From: Cytophagales bacterium
GTDB taxonomy: Bacteria > Bacteroidota > Bacteroidia > Cytophagales > Spirosomataceae
NCBI GenBank assembly: GCA_024742395.1
Contig: JANSYO010000003.1
Span: 62,001-126,000 of the forward strand
DNA length: 64,000 bases
Direction: 5' to 3'
Shown: positions 1 to 8,703 of the stretch, one piece after another
Numbering within the stretch: the first letter of the stretch is position 1
Layout: each line of letters starts with the position of its first letter
Program-made: the position numbers and the translations under genes
The notes under the pieces: generated by a model
What the model saw: the letters and a program-made list of their open reading frames with translations, nothing else
Databases searched by the model: none
What the model was told of the DNA's origin: nothing

Positions 1-2092
1 TTGCAAAACCTCCGGCAGGCAGTAAGTACTCCCATACTTTTTTGCCGGTTTTAATATCATAAGCTTTCAATTTTTCATCGTAAGAGGCTCCTATAAAAAG
101 TAGTCCGCCTGCGGTGACCACGGGGCCACCATGATTCTCACTTCCTGTCACTAAGCCTTTGGCTTTCAGCTCTTCAAACTCACCTAAAGGCACCTGCCAT
201 ACGTACTCTCCGGTATTCATATCAATAGCATTGAGAGTACCCCATAGAGGCTGCAGTGCAGGATATCCCTCGTGGTCGAGAAACTGATTATTTCCGCTAT
301 TCATGTAAGGTGCAACGTAAGGAAACAAAGCCCCTTCTTCTGCAGTGACCTCAACCCTCTTGTGTACATCAAAAACCTCCTCTTTCTTTTCGCCTTCCTT
401 CTCAATAAGAAATTTCACAATGGCTTCCCGGTCTCTATCTTTGATATGCTGAAATGAGGGCATTCTTCCGCGACCAGATTCCAGTAGACTTAAGATTTCA
501 GATTCATTCATTCTTTCGCCTACTTTATTTAGATTCGGATAGGCCTGATTTGCGGTCATGTCTGCATCACGAGAATGGCACATTGCACAGTTCTGATTGA
601 ATAAACGCTCGCCTCTGGGCAATCTTTGTTCTGTACTTCCGGCTTCCAGCTTCTTCATTTCCAGCCACCAAAGCATATTATTCCCGTTGACATAAAAAAT
701 GCCGTTGGGATCTGCAGCGGCTCCTCCCCACTCGGCTCCTCCACCAAAACCGTAATACAAGGTTCCTTTTTCGCTTGGTGGAAGATATTTGTGACCATGA
801 TTGCTATTTCTGAATCGTTGCAGAGCAAATTCATGTGCCTCAGGCGTCCGCGTGGTTAGATCCTTCTCTTCCAAGGTTTGACGGGCAAAAGGCTTCGGTT
901 TGGTAGGAACAGGCTGAGTAGGCCAAGGCACTTCTCCGGGCAAAGCAGGCTCTGTGGGAACAGCCACTTCTTCTACCGGAAATAAAGGTACTCCGGTATC
1001 CCTATCAAAAAGAAAAACAAAGCCGTCTTTGGTAGCCTGTGCTACAGCATCAACTTTTTTACCCTCATGGTTTACGGTCATTAAAGTAGGCGGACAAGGA
1101 ATGTCTTTATCCCATAAATCATGATGGACCGTCTGAAAATGCCAGACTCTTTCCCCCGTTTCCGCATTCAATGATATAACGCAATTGGCAAATAAGTTTT
1201 GACCGGGACGTGCTCCTCCATAGAAATCTACAGAGGGTGAGCCGGTTCCTAAAAATACCCGGCCTCGTTCCTGATCGACTACCATACCCGCCCAGCAATT
1301 GGCCGCACCCAATTTTTTATACGAATCTTCGGCCCAAGTATCATAACCGAACTCACCGGGCAGCGGTATGGTATGGAAAACCCATGCCAGATCTCCCGTT
1401 TTTACGTTGTAAGCTCTTATGTATCCCGGCAGGGCATTGCCTCCCTCTGAGAGCGAAGAACCCATAATAATCAGGTCTTTATAAATCACTCCCGGTGATG
1501 TGGAACGAATACCGTACTGATAGACATCGTAGCCCAGAGTTTCTTCATCTCCCAGCCCAATATGCAGGTCTACTTTTCCATCCTCTCCAAAACTCTTTAT
1601 GAGTTTGCCTGTGCCTGCATCAATGGCCAAAAGGTAAGGTCCTATACTGTATAACAATCGCCGATCTTTTCCCTTTGACCAATAGACCACTCCCCGAATT
1701 GCATGATACTGTGGTCTTAAATCAGAATCTTCATAAGGATCAAACTGCCATTTATGTTCTCCGCTAAAAGCATCTATCGCAAAGAGTTTTTGCCTTGAAG
1801 TGGTACCATACAGAATGCCGTCAATCATTATGGGCTGACACTGATTGGTCATGGGTCTTTCAGCATCTACCTCTTCACCGGTATCATATTCCCAGGCTAC
1901 TTGCAGCTGACTAACATTCTCCAGATTTATGTCATTCAGTTCTGAATAACGTGTTCCGCCACTATCTCCACCGTAATAAGCCCAGTTTGTGATATCAGAA
2001 ATATCAGAGGTCTTACAACTGGATATTATCCCCAGAAATATCCCGACGAGGAGTATTGAAAACCAATAAGACTGTGATCTAGGCACACCCAT
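1..2092 (-). CDS. PQQ-dependent dehydrogenase with inserted cytochrome c domain (3' end cut by window)
   Basis: About 697 residues are visible; the C-terminus runs off the left edge. The reading frame starts at the ATG at 2092, one base after the stop of the preceding gene, and opens with a lipoprotein signal (lipobox ISSC near residue 29). Repeated propeller blades with WEYDTG, WQFDP and WVFHT-type tryptophan motifs mark a quinoprotein beta-propeller. A cytochrome c heme motif CAMCH lies near residues 502-506 with a later MPSF that could supply the Met ligand. This family oxidises sugars or alcohols in the periplasm and passes electrons through its own heme. The substrate cannot be read; the neighbouring dehydratases suggest an aldose. 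Last gene of the LacI-headed group. Confidence 0.9.
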   Translation of the reverse strand, partial: MGVPRSQSYWFSILLVGIFLGIISSCKTSDISDITNWAYYGGDSGGTRYSELNDINLENVSQLQVAWEYDTGEEVDAERPMTNQCQPIMIDGILYGTTSRQKLFAIDAFSGEHKWQFDPYEDSDLRPQYHAIRGVVYWSKGKDRRLLYSIGPYLLAIDAGTGKLIKSFGEDGKVDLHIGLGDEETLGYDVYQYGIRSTSPGVIYKDLIIMGSSLSEGGNALPGYIRAYNVKTGDLAWVFHTIPLPGEFGYDTWAEDSYKKLGAANCWAGMVVDQERGRVFLGTGSPSVDFYGGARPGQNLFANCVISLNAETGERVWHFQTVHHDLWDKDIPCPPTLMTVNHEGKKVDAVAQATKDGFVFLFDRDTGVPLFPVEEVAVPTEPALPGEVPWPTQPVPTKPKPFARQTLEEKDLTTRTPEAHEFALQRFRNSNHGHKYLPPSEKGTLYYGFGGGAEWGGAAADPNGIFYVNGNNMLWWLEMKKLEAGSTEQRLPRGERLFNQNCAMCHSRDADMTANQAYPNLNKVGERMNESEILSLLESGRGRMPSFQHIKDRDREAIVKFLIEKEGEKKEEVFDVHKRVEVTAEEGALFPYVAPYMNSGNNQFLDHEGYPALQPLWGTLNAIDMNTGEYVWQVPLGEFEELKAKGLVTGSENHGGPVVTAGGLLFIGASYDEKLKAYDIKTGKKVWEYLLPAGGFA

Positions 2093-2093
2093 T

Positions 2094-3059
2094 TTATTGC
2101 TTTTTACTTTTGAATTCATAATTGATAGACCACTGCAATGTTTGACCAGGGGCTACACTAATATTGATATATGGCTCAGGACATGAGGTAGTGGCACAAG
2201 CCCAATAAACCATTTTCTCCACCGGCATGGCCGAACTGATATGTACACCTGCTCCCGTTTTCGTATTCTCTATGTTCAGATCATACTTTGTAGCCGACTT
2301 TTCTTCAGCCATTAAATCTGCAGAGAATACGGTTTCCTTATTCTGCACCTCTCTGTTGTAGATGATAGACTGACCTTTTATCTCGGCAATAGAACCAAAG
2401 CCATGACCATCTGCTTTTGGGATAAAAGAAAAAGAAGTTTTGATATTTTGGTTTGTTGGCTCTGAATCAAACATGAAGAAATTATGATTGTAGGCACTTG
2501 TGGCTATCGGTTTCTTACCGGTATTTTTTAATGAGTACTTGAGCGTCAATACGGAGGTACCCTCTTCCAAAACCAATTCCTTTTTATATAGGTAGGCATA
2601 GCCACTCTCCGTACTCAGTTTTTGTGAGTAAACTGCCTTATTCTTTTTTACTTTTGATTTCCTTTTACCGTAATCAGCAATTTCATAGGTCTTAAATCTG
2701 GAAAAGGACTCTTCTTCTTGTTTGCGTAATGCTCCTACCCCCACTCGTATGAAATTCTCACCCACAGGTACTTCGTCATAGCCTATAACCATGTACTCAT
2801 CTACCGGCCCGGTGATGGCGTCATGTAAACCGTATTCAGAGCGGGGATTCCACACACCAAAATACTCGTGGTCATTAAATTCCAGAGAATTAATTACACC
2901 AGCCCAGTCAAAACGGGTGCCCTGATAATAACCAGACTGAGGCTCGGGGGAATAAATAGTGGCTTTTATTAAGCCATTGCTAATGGAGTCTTCGGGGTAG
3001 GTCTGCGAAAAACAAGACATACTGATAGCAAGGACAAAGAGTGTAGCCCAAATTTTCAT
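2094..3059 (-). CDS. Secreted galactose-mutarotase-fold protein (hypothetical aldose epimerase-like)
   Basis: A 321-residue protein with a Sec signal (cleavage near residue 19, CFS-QT). The rest is predominantly beta strand. The order of motifs (GTRFDWAG near the start, GLHDAI, then YNHNFFMFD around residue 195) resembles the galactose mutarotase-like fold used by aldose 1-epimerases, though the family cannot be confirmed by eye. If correct it would interconvert sugar anomers in the periplasm, useful beside an anomer-specific PQQ dehydrogenase encoded one base downstream. It sits 32 bases after the enolase-superfamily gene in the same direction, so co-transcription is likely. Confidence 0.6.
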   Translation of the reverse strand: MKIWATLFVLAISMSCFSQTYPEDSISNGLIKATIYSPEPQSGYYQGTRFDWAGVINSLEFNDHEYFGVWNPRSEYGLHDAITGPVDEYMVIGYDEVPVGENFIRVGVGALRKQEEESFSRFKTYEIADYGKRKSKVKKNKAVYSQKLSTESGYAYLYKKELVLEEGTSVLTLKYSLKNTGKKPIATSAYNHNFFMFDSEPTNQNIKTSFSFIPKADGHGFGSIAEIKGQSIIYNREVQNKETVFSADLMAEEKSATKYDLNIENTKTGAGVHISSAMPVEKMVYWACATTSCPEPYINISVAPGQTLQWSINYEFKSKKQ

Positions 3060-3091
3060 GATGAACGTGTTTAATTTCTAATTCCAAATGA

Positions 3092-4339
3092 TTACCAACC
3101 ATGAATAGCTCCATCGGGGCTTTTCAGGTAAGGGTGAGGATACTTGGTCGGCTCTGTTATCTCCATAATAAAGTCGGCCTTCTTAGGGTTAAATTTCACT
3201 CCCAGACCCGGCTCAGGATTTAAATACAGCTTACCATTTTTAAATAAAATATAGTCTTCATTGAAATAAGCAGGTCTTTCCGGTTCACCTCCTGCCAGCT
3301 CCATCATACAACGGGACGGACTACTGGAACCCAACACATGAACTAATGATGCCGTAGATAATGGCCCGGTAAAATGCGGAATTAAACCCGTATAATGCGT
3401 TTCTGACAGTGCCGCAATTTTCTTTAACTCTGTAAGACCTCCAGTATTTGGCAAAGTAACCCGGGCATAATCTAATAGCCTGCCTTCTATTAACTCATTG
3501 ATATCCCATTTATCGCCAAATTGCTCTCCTACAGCTAAGGGAACATTGGTCATGGCTCTTACCTGTTTATATACATCTGTATTCTCACTTCGAATCACAT
3601 CTTCTACAAAATAGGGTTGGAGTTCTTCCAGTGCATTGCAAATCTTCACCCCGTCTATTAAGTCGAAACGTGTATGTATATCTATGGCCCAATTCCCCTG
3701 ACCGCCTACGGCTGCATCTATTCTTCTGCAGTGTTCAATCGTTTTTTGAACATTTTGGTAGAAATCAAAGGGAACATTAGGATCACTGCCACCTGTAGGA
3801 CCAATCCTGTAACAACGCAAACCTGCTTTCAGGCAATCCTCTGCCCGGCCTTCTTCAGTGGTAGCTTTAGAATTTCTAAAACCCGTAGCATAACACTCTA
3901 CATAGTCTCTGGTGGCACCGCCCATTAATTCATACACAGGCACGCCCAAAGCTTTTCCCTTGATATCCCAAAGTGCCATTTCAAGAGCTCCCAGAGCGTG
4001 AAGCTTCTCTCTGCCGGGCGGATAAAACATGGTTCGGTACATGTATTGCCAAAGGTGCTCTATTCTGAACGGATCTTCCCCAATAATCATTTGAGCACAT
4101 TGCTCAATCATGTCTTTGCTTCCGCCTTCTCCTATTCCTATGATACCGCCGTCTGTTTCTATCTCAACAATTCCACGGGCCTGATTAAACAATGGTTTTG
4201 TATAACCAGGAGCAGCGTAATACCGAATCTTTTTTATCCTTAGCGAAGAGGTTGCGGTATTGGCCAAACCGGTTTTCAAACCAAGCATCAAAGCACCACT
4301 TCCGAGTGCCATGTTTCTTAAAAATTTTCTTCTTTCCAT
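3092..4339 (-). CDS. Enolase-superfamily acid-sugar dehydratase (MR/MLE type) with twin-arginine signal
   Basis: 415 residues. The N-terminus has a twin-arginine signal (ERRKFLRNM followed by a hydrophobic stretch, residues 2-27), so export of the folded enzyme is expected. The mature part is a mandelate racemase/muconate lactonizing enzyme: capping domain to about residue 140, then the barrel. Metal ligands read as D220 (in DIHTRF, D-x-H with H222), E246 (FVEDV) and E272 (GEQF), with H322 as a likely catalytic base. The D-x-H pattern is that of galactonate/mannonate-type dehydratases. Substrate unknown. Second gene after lacI, 40 bases downstream. A periplasmic location is unusual for this family. 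Confidence 0.85.
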   Translation of the reverse strand: MERRKFLRNMALGSGALMLGLKTGLANTATSSLRIKKIRYYAAPGYTKPLFNQARGIVEIETDGGIIGIGEGGSKDMIEQCAQMIIGEDPFRIEHLWQYMYRTMFYPPGREKLHALGALEMALWDIKGKALGVPVYELMGGATRDYVECYATGFRNSKATTEEGRAEDCLKAGLRCYRIGPTGGSDPNVPFDFYQNVQKTIEHCRRIDAAVGGQGNWAIDIHTRFDLIDGVKICNALEELQPYFVEDVIRSENTDVYKQVRAMTNVPLAVGEQFGDKWDINELIEGRLLDYARVTLPNTGGLTELKKIAALSETHYTGLIPHFTGPLSTASLVHVLGSSSPSRCMMELAGGEPERPAYFNEDYILFKNGKLYLNPEPGLGVKFNPKKADFIMEITEPTKYPHPYLKSPDGAIHGW

Positions 4340-4379
4340 TTCAATAGGGTTGAATCGAGCTTTTCTTCGCTCTTGTTAT

Positions 4380-5408
4380 TTATTTCTTCATTTCAGAAGA
4401 CTTTTGCTCAATAAGCCTTGCCTTCATTAAGACTTGAGTTAATGGCGTTTCTTTGTTCTTCACTTTTGCCAGCAGTACTTCTACTGCTTTGGTGCCCAAA
4501 TCTTCTAATGGCTGCAGCATATAGGTAATTGGGCAATAATAGAGTTCAAAGATTTCTGCTTGTCCAAAACTTACTACCGCAAAATCATCAGGCACTTTTA
4601 ATTGCAATTCATTTATGTACCTCAGACCGTTTATTGCCAAACCATACGTAGCAAAAATGAGGGCCTCAGGTTTGTCTTCCATTTTTAAGAAGTCATCTAT
4701 GGCATAAGCTACTTCTTGCTGTAAATTCTCAAACTCCACCTCCACAAGCCATTGAGGATTCAGTGCGATCTGATTCTCTTTCATCGCCTCCTGGTATCCT
4801 GTGATACGCTCTTTCATATGCTGCATATCTAAGCGATAAGCAATGAGACCAATCTTCCTGTAGCCATTGTCTATCAAATGCTTACAGGCATCAAATGAAG
4901 CCGTAAAGTTATCTGTAGCTACAAAATCAGTGTTTAACTCCGGAAAATGCCTGTCTAATAAAACAAACGGTATATTCCTTTCTCTTAAATGGGCAATCTG
5001 CTCTTCTGAATGCTCAGATGCCACTATAATAAAACCATCTACCTGCCTGTTTATTAATACATTTATCAGATCCCAGGCTTTCTCAGCTTTTTCATCGCAA
5101 CTCCCTATAATTACTGTATATCCTTTTCTTCTGGCTTCATCTTCTACCACTCTGGCTATATTGGCGAAAAAAGGGTTAGAGATATCGGCTATCACTAATC
5201 CTATGGTTTTGGTGCTGCCACTTCTCAAACTCTTCGCTACCTGATTGGGCTGATAGTTTAACTTTTTAGCTATCTCCCTGATCTTGGCCGCTATTTCCTT
5301 GCCCACTCTTTTTTCCTTTTCATTGCCATTTATGACATATGAAACCAAAGCCGTAGAAACACCTGCTTCTTTAGCTATATCTTTTATTGAAACCCTTTTT
5401 GAACTCAT
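4380..5408 (-). CDS. LacI-family transcriptional regulator
   Basis: 342 residues, the standard LacI length. Helix-turn-helix at residues 4-24 (IKDIAKEAGVSTALVSYVIN), hinge helix around 50-62, then a periplasmic-binding-protein-like sugar-sensing core from about residue 65 (IGLVIADISNPFFANIA). It heads the group lacI, dehydratase, mutarotase-like, PQQ dehydrogenase. A TTAAACGATTAA operator candidate lies 61 bases upstream and recurs twice before susC, so it probably represses both itself and the susCD operon, being released by a sugar or sugar-acid ligand. The inducer is not readable. Confidence 0.93.
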   Translation of the reverse strand: MSSKRVSIKDIAKEAGVSTALVSYVINGNEKEKRVGKEIAAKIREIAKKLNYQPNQVAKSLRSGSTKTIGLVIADISNPFFANIARVVEDEARRKGYTVIIGSCDEKAEKAWDLINVLINRQVDGFIIVASEHSEEQIAHLRERNIPFVLLDRHFPELNTDFVATDNFTASFDACKHLIDNGYRKIGLIAYRLDMQHMKERITGYQEAMKENQIALNPQWLVEVEFENLQQEVAYAIDDFLKMEDKPEALIFATYGLAINGLRYINELQLKVPDDFAVVSFGQAEIFELYYCPITYMLQPLEDLGTKAVEVLLAKVKNKETPLTQVLMKARLIEQKSSEMKK

Positions 5409-5468
5409 TGGGTAAACTTAAATATTGCACCCTAGCAAAAAAACAATTTTTTAATAAAAAACGCATAT

Positions 5469-5480
5469 TTAATCGTTTAA
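5469..5480. promoter_or_regulatory. Candidate LacI-type operator upstream of lacI
   Basis: The 12-mer reads TTAATCGTTTAA on the plus strand, TTAAACGATTAA on the strand of lacI. It has the central CG and near-dyad symmetry usual in LacI-family operators. The same 12-mer occurs at 11929-11940 and 12084-12095 in front of susC and nowhere else I could find. Regulation by the adjacent LacI protein is inferred. Confidence 0.7.
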
Positions 5481-5690
5481 ACATACACATTCGATATCAA
5501 AATATGCCATTATAGTACATCCTTACACACAGATTCAGGATTAAAAAAGTATCATAACATGAAGCTTTGAATACTTTCTTGAGAAGACAGAGTGGTAAAG
5601 TGGAGCCGTTCTCCACCTTTACCATCTGTACTTAACTTAACCTAAACCATTCACCTAATTCTTCAATTTTTATCTCGAGTTCTTTTCAAA

Positions 5691-7052
5691 CTATGGCCTT
5701 AAAATAGTTCCATCGGCCTTTCTAACCTGCCAGTTTGATTTGGTAGTAATCGGGTATTTGGCTGCCTCTTTTTCGTTGATGTCTACGCCAAGACCCGGAG
5801 CTTCATTAACAGACATATAGCCATTATTCATCGTAGGGCAACCTGTAAAAACTTCTTTCATCTGATCGCTGAAAGAAACCGCTTCCTGAATTCCGAAATT
5901 CCAGATAGCCATATCTATGTGGGCATGGGCGGCATGACCTACCGGAGACACATCACCCGGCCCATGCCAGGCAGTGCGTATATTGAACCACTCCCCTAAC
6001 CTTGCCACTTTCATAGCTGGTGTAATTCCACCTATTTGAGACACATGAATTCTGATAAAATCAAACCATTGGTTTACCATAGGTTCTACAAATTCATTGA
6101 TGTTATTAAAGAGCTCTCCCATTGCCAAAGGCACTGTAGTGCTGGCTCTTAGCTGTTTAAACCATTTCATGTTTTCGGGTGAAAACGGATCTTCGATAAA
6201 GAAAGGTCGGTATTCTTCCAGTTGCTTAATCATATTTATGGCATCTATGGGAGCTACCCGCTCATGTATATCATGCAGGAGTTCTACCTCCTCGCCACAA
6301 GCCTTTCGTACTGTCTCAAACATTTTCGGAACCGATTTGAGATAGTATTGCTGATTCATGAAATTATCCGTCTCTCCACCAAAACCCGCAGCTTTAAAAT
6401 CAGGAACCTGATCTGTAGAACCTACCGCTCCGTAACCGCCCTGTTGAATTCTAATATGCTTAAACCCTTGCTCCTGATACTTCTTTACACTTTCCACCAC
6501 CTCTTCCGGGCTTCTGCCACTGGCATGTGTATAGCACGGAATAGCAAATCTTGACTTGCCTCCTAAAAGCTGATACACAGGCATTCCGGCTCTTTTTCCT
6601 TTTATATCCCATAAGGCCTGGTCCAGGCCACTAAGAGCATTGTTTAAGACAGGACCGTTTCTCCAATAAGAACTTACATAGGCCGCCTGCCACATGTCTT
6701 CAATATTGTCGACATCCTTACCCATGCAGAAATCATTTAAATAGCTATTGATTGCAGCTACAACAGCCACAGCTCTCTGTGTAAAAGTAGCACAACCCAA
6801 GCCATAAAGACCCGGCTCAGAAGTCTCTACTTTTACTACAATAAGATTTGATCTTTGGGGTGCAGTGGCTATAGCCTTAACACCGGTAATAGTTACTTTT
6901 GAAAGCCCTTTCATGTAGGCAGGCGTTTCTTTATCTCGGGAGGCGGCTGAGGCGGTTCCGCCAAAAAAACTTAATAATCCTGCTGAGCCCAGACCTAGTT
7001 TTTTGAGGGTATCTCTTCTGCTTTGGTCTGAATTTTCTTTTCTTGTTTTCAT
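5691..7052 (-). CDS. Mannonate/altronate dehydratase-like enolase-superfamily protein (ManD/RspA type) with Tat signal
   Basis: 453 residues. A twin-arginine signal (SRRDTLKKLG, residues 11-20, then a hydrophobic run to AASA near 37) precedes a ManD/RspA-like enzyme. Metal and catalytic residues appear as D261, H263, E287, E313 and H363; the spacing matches the ManD set (D210, H212, E236, E262, H313) shifted by about 50 residues, the length of the N-terminal extension. The C-terminal HGPGDVSPVGHAAH block is typical of the subgroup. It probably dehydrates a hexonate-type sugar acid to a 2-keto-3-deoxy acid, in the periplasm if the signal works. It follows susD by 95 bases, with an inverted repeat between them. 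Confidence 0.87.
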   Translation of the reverse strand: MKTRKENSDQSRRDTLKKLGLGSAGLLSFFGGTASAASRDKETPAYMKGLSKVTITGVKAIATAPQRSNLIVVKVETSEPGLYGLGCATFTQRAVAVVAAINSYLNDFCMGKDVDNIEDMWQAAYVSSYWRNGPVLNNALSGLDQALWDIKGKRAGMPVYQLLGGKSRFAIPCYTHASGRSPEEVVESVKKYQEQGFKHIRIQQGGYGAVGSTDQVPDFKAAGFGGETDNFMNQQYYLKSVPKMFETVRKACGEEVELLHDIHERVAPIDAINMIKQLEEYRPFFIEDPFSPENMKWFKQLRASTTVPLAMGELFNNINEFVEPMVNQWFDFIRIHVSQIGGITPAMKVARLGEWFNIRTAWHGPGDVSPVGHAAHAHIDMAIWNFGIQEAVSFSDQMKEVFTGCPTMNNGYMSVNEAPGLGVDINEKEAAKYPITTKSNWQVRKADGTILRP

Positions 7053-7085
7053 TATGATTAGTTTAAATTGTTAGAATAGGGTGAG

Positions 7086-7134
7086 GTTAATGGCCTCTGT
7101 ATTCTCCTTTTAAAAAAAATTAAAGGCCATTAAC
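7086..7134. repeat. Inverted repeat between susD and the ManD-like gene
   Basis: Perfect 11-base arms GTTAATGGCCT (7086-7096) and AGGCCATTAAC (7124-7134) flank a 27-base loop. On the transcribed (minus) strand the loop holds a T-run and an AAGGAG that could be a ribosome binding site ahead of the start at 7052. It may be an attenuator, an mRNA-stabilising stem after susD, or a weak terminator. Confidence 0.55.
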
Positions 7135-7147
7135 TTAAGTTACTGAT

Positions 7148-8692
7148 TTACTTTTTATCCCACCAAACTCTGGTTTCTAAATCATTAGGTCCCTGTCTGG
7201 CAATGGCCTCATTCATGTTCGCAGAATTCACCACAATCTCACCATCAGGATAAGGTAACCTTCTGATGAAATCTTCTGTTTTCAGCTCAGAACCCGGGTA
7301 TGGATTTTTCTGAAGTGCAGGAAATCCACTTCTTCTGAAATTGGCAAACGTCTCATTGCCGTCAAGGAAACTAGACACCCAGTACTGCGTATTGATTTGC
7401 TCAAATCCCTTTGACGGGTCAAAGTTCTGTGAAGCGAGGTACGTCGAAATCTGATCTTCTGAGAGTGCGGCCTTTTCATCATAGTAGGCCATTTGTTCCA
7501 GATTAGCTCTTATTCCGTTTTTGTAATATTCGGCGGCATCGCCTGCAATCCAGCCCCTAAGAGCTGCCTCTGCCAGAAGCAATTGCGTTTGAGAATAGGT
7601 AACATGAAACTCCGGAGCATCCAGCTTAAGAACTGTGCTCAGATTGGCCTGGGTGTAATCCCATAAACTGGCCACACCTGTAGTAGCAAAAGTACTGGCA
7701 ATTGATACGTCATTGTAGCCCATTGGCATCCCTATTTGATCTTCCGGAGCAGAAGAGGCTCTGGAAGCTACTTGCTCAGGACCACCCTTTGCCCCAACAT
7801 ATCGAACGGCAAAAATCGGCAAACGCGGATCATTATTATTCTTCAGATAATTCACAAAAGGCTCTGTCAGATAAAAATTAGTTTTCTCTCTGGCAGTAAG
7901 ATGATTAGCTATATAATTATTATAGATAGACGTATGTCTTATGATAGAGTTATCAGCGTTAGATTCTATCAAGCCTCCAGCTACTGCTTTCTTTACGAAA
8001 GTTTGAGCCGTAGCAGGATCCACTTTAGACAGTCGCATAGCCGCCCGTAGCATTAAAGAGTATCCCAGCTTTTTCCAGTTACCTACATTACCACCATAAA
8101 GAATATCAGTAGTTACTGGAGCTTCGCCCGCATTCAGAGCAGCTGTGGCCTCTTCGAGCTCTTTCAGGATATCTTTATAAATCACCTCCTGGCTATCATA
8201 CTTAGGAGCTATCACCTCATCAATAAAACCTTTGCCTGCTTCGAAATATGGAATGTCACCATAGGTATCTGTTAAGATCATGAATGTATAGGCTTTCCAG
8301 ATTCGGGCCGACTGGTATGTGTTGTTCTGCATTGGATCATCTTTTGTCTGATCTACCACAGCCACTATTTGCTTTACCACATTTCGGTAGAAGTTATTCC
8401 AAAGGCTGGCTGCATTGTTATTATTGAGCTGATTGTAATTCCCTCCTGAAAGTGAGCTTCCGTAAGGGGTGATGATCTGCTGAACAATTCCAAAATGGTA
8501 ACAAAGCATACCTAGGGTGCTACCGCCATTTAAATAAGTTGTACTAATTATAGCCTTATTTAAAATTAGGGATGGAGCTAAGGATGTAGGATCTACCTTA
8601 TTGGTATTGAGTTCGTCAAATCCTTTATCGCAGGCAGGTAAAATGCCCATGAAGAGCAGTAATACTAGAGTTAATTTTATATGTAGTCTCAT
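7148..8692 (-). CDS. SusD/RagB-family nutrient-binding lipoprotein (SusD-like_2 type)
   Basis: 514 residues with a lipoprotein signal (lipobox LPAC, Cys21). Immediately after comes FDELNTNKVDPTSLAP, the signature start of the SusD-like_2 branch, followed by the helical TPR-like body. SusD proteins sit on the cell surface and lid the partner SusC transporter, binding glycan. It starts 11 bases after susC, so translation is coupled in one operon, which continues into the ManD-like gene. The bound ligand is not predictable; the downstream sugar-acid dehydratases suggest an oligosaccharide or uronate/aldonate-yielding glycan. Confidence 0.93.
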   Translation of the reverse strand: MRLHIKLTLVLLLFMGILPACDKGFDELNTNKVDPTSLAPSLILNKAIISTTYLNGGSTLGMLCYHFGIVQQIITPYGSSLSGGNYNQLNNNNAASLWNNFYRNVVKQIVAVVDQTKDDPMQNNTYQSARIWKAYTFMILTDTYGDIPYFEAGKGFIDEVIAPKYDSQEVIYKDILKELEEATAALNAGEAPVTTDILYGGNVGNWKKLGYSLMLRAAMRLSKVDPATAQTFVKKAVAGGLIESNADNSIIRHTSIYNNYIANHLTAREKTNFYLTEPFVNYLKNNNDPRLPIFAVRYVGAKGGPEQVASRASSAPEDQIGMPMGYNDVSIASTFATTGVASLWDYTQANLSTVLKLDAPEFHVTYSQTQLLLAEAALRGWIAGDAAEYYKNGIRANLEQMAYYDEKAALSEDQISTYLASQNFDPSKGFEQINTQYWVSSFLDGNETFANFRRSGFPALQKNPYPGSELKTEDFIRRLPYPDGEIVVNSANMNEAIARQGPNDLETRVWWDKK

Positions 8693-8703
8693 TTTCTTCA
8701 GAA

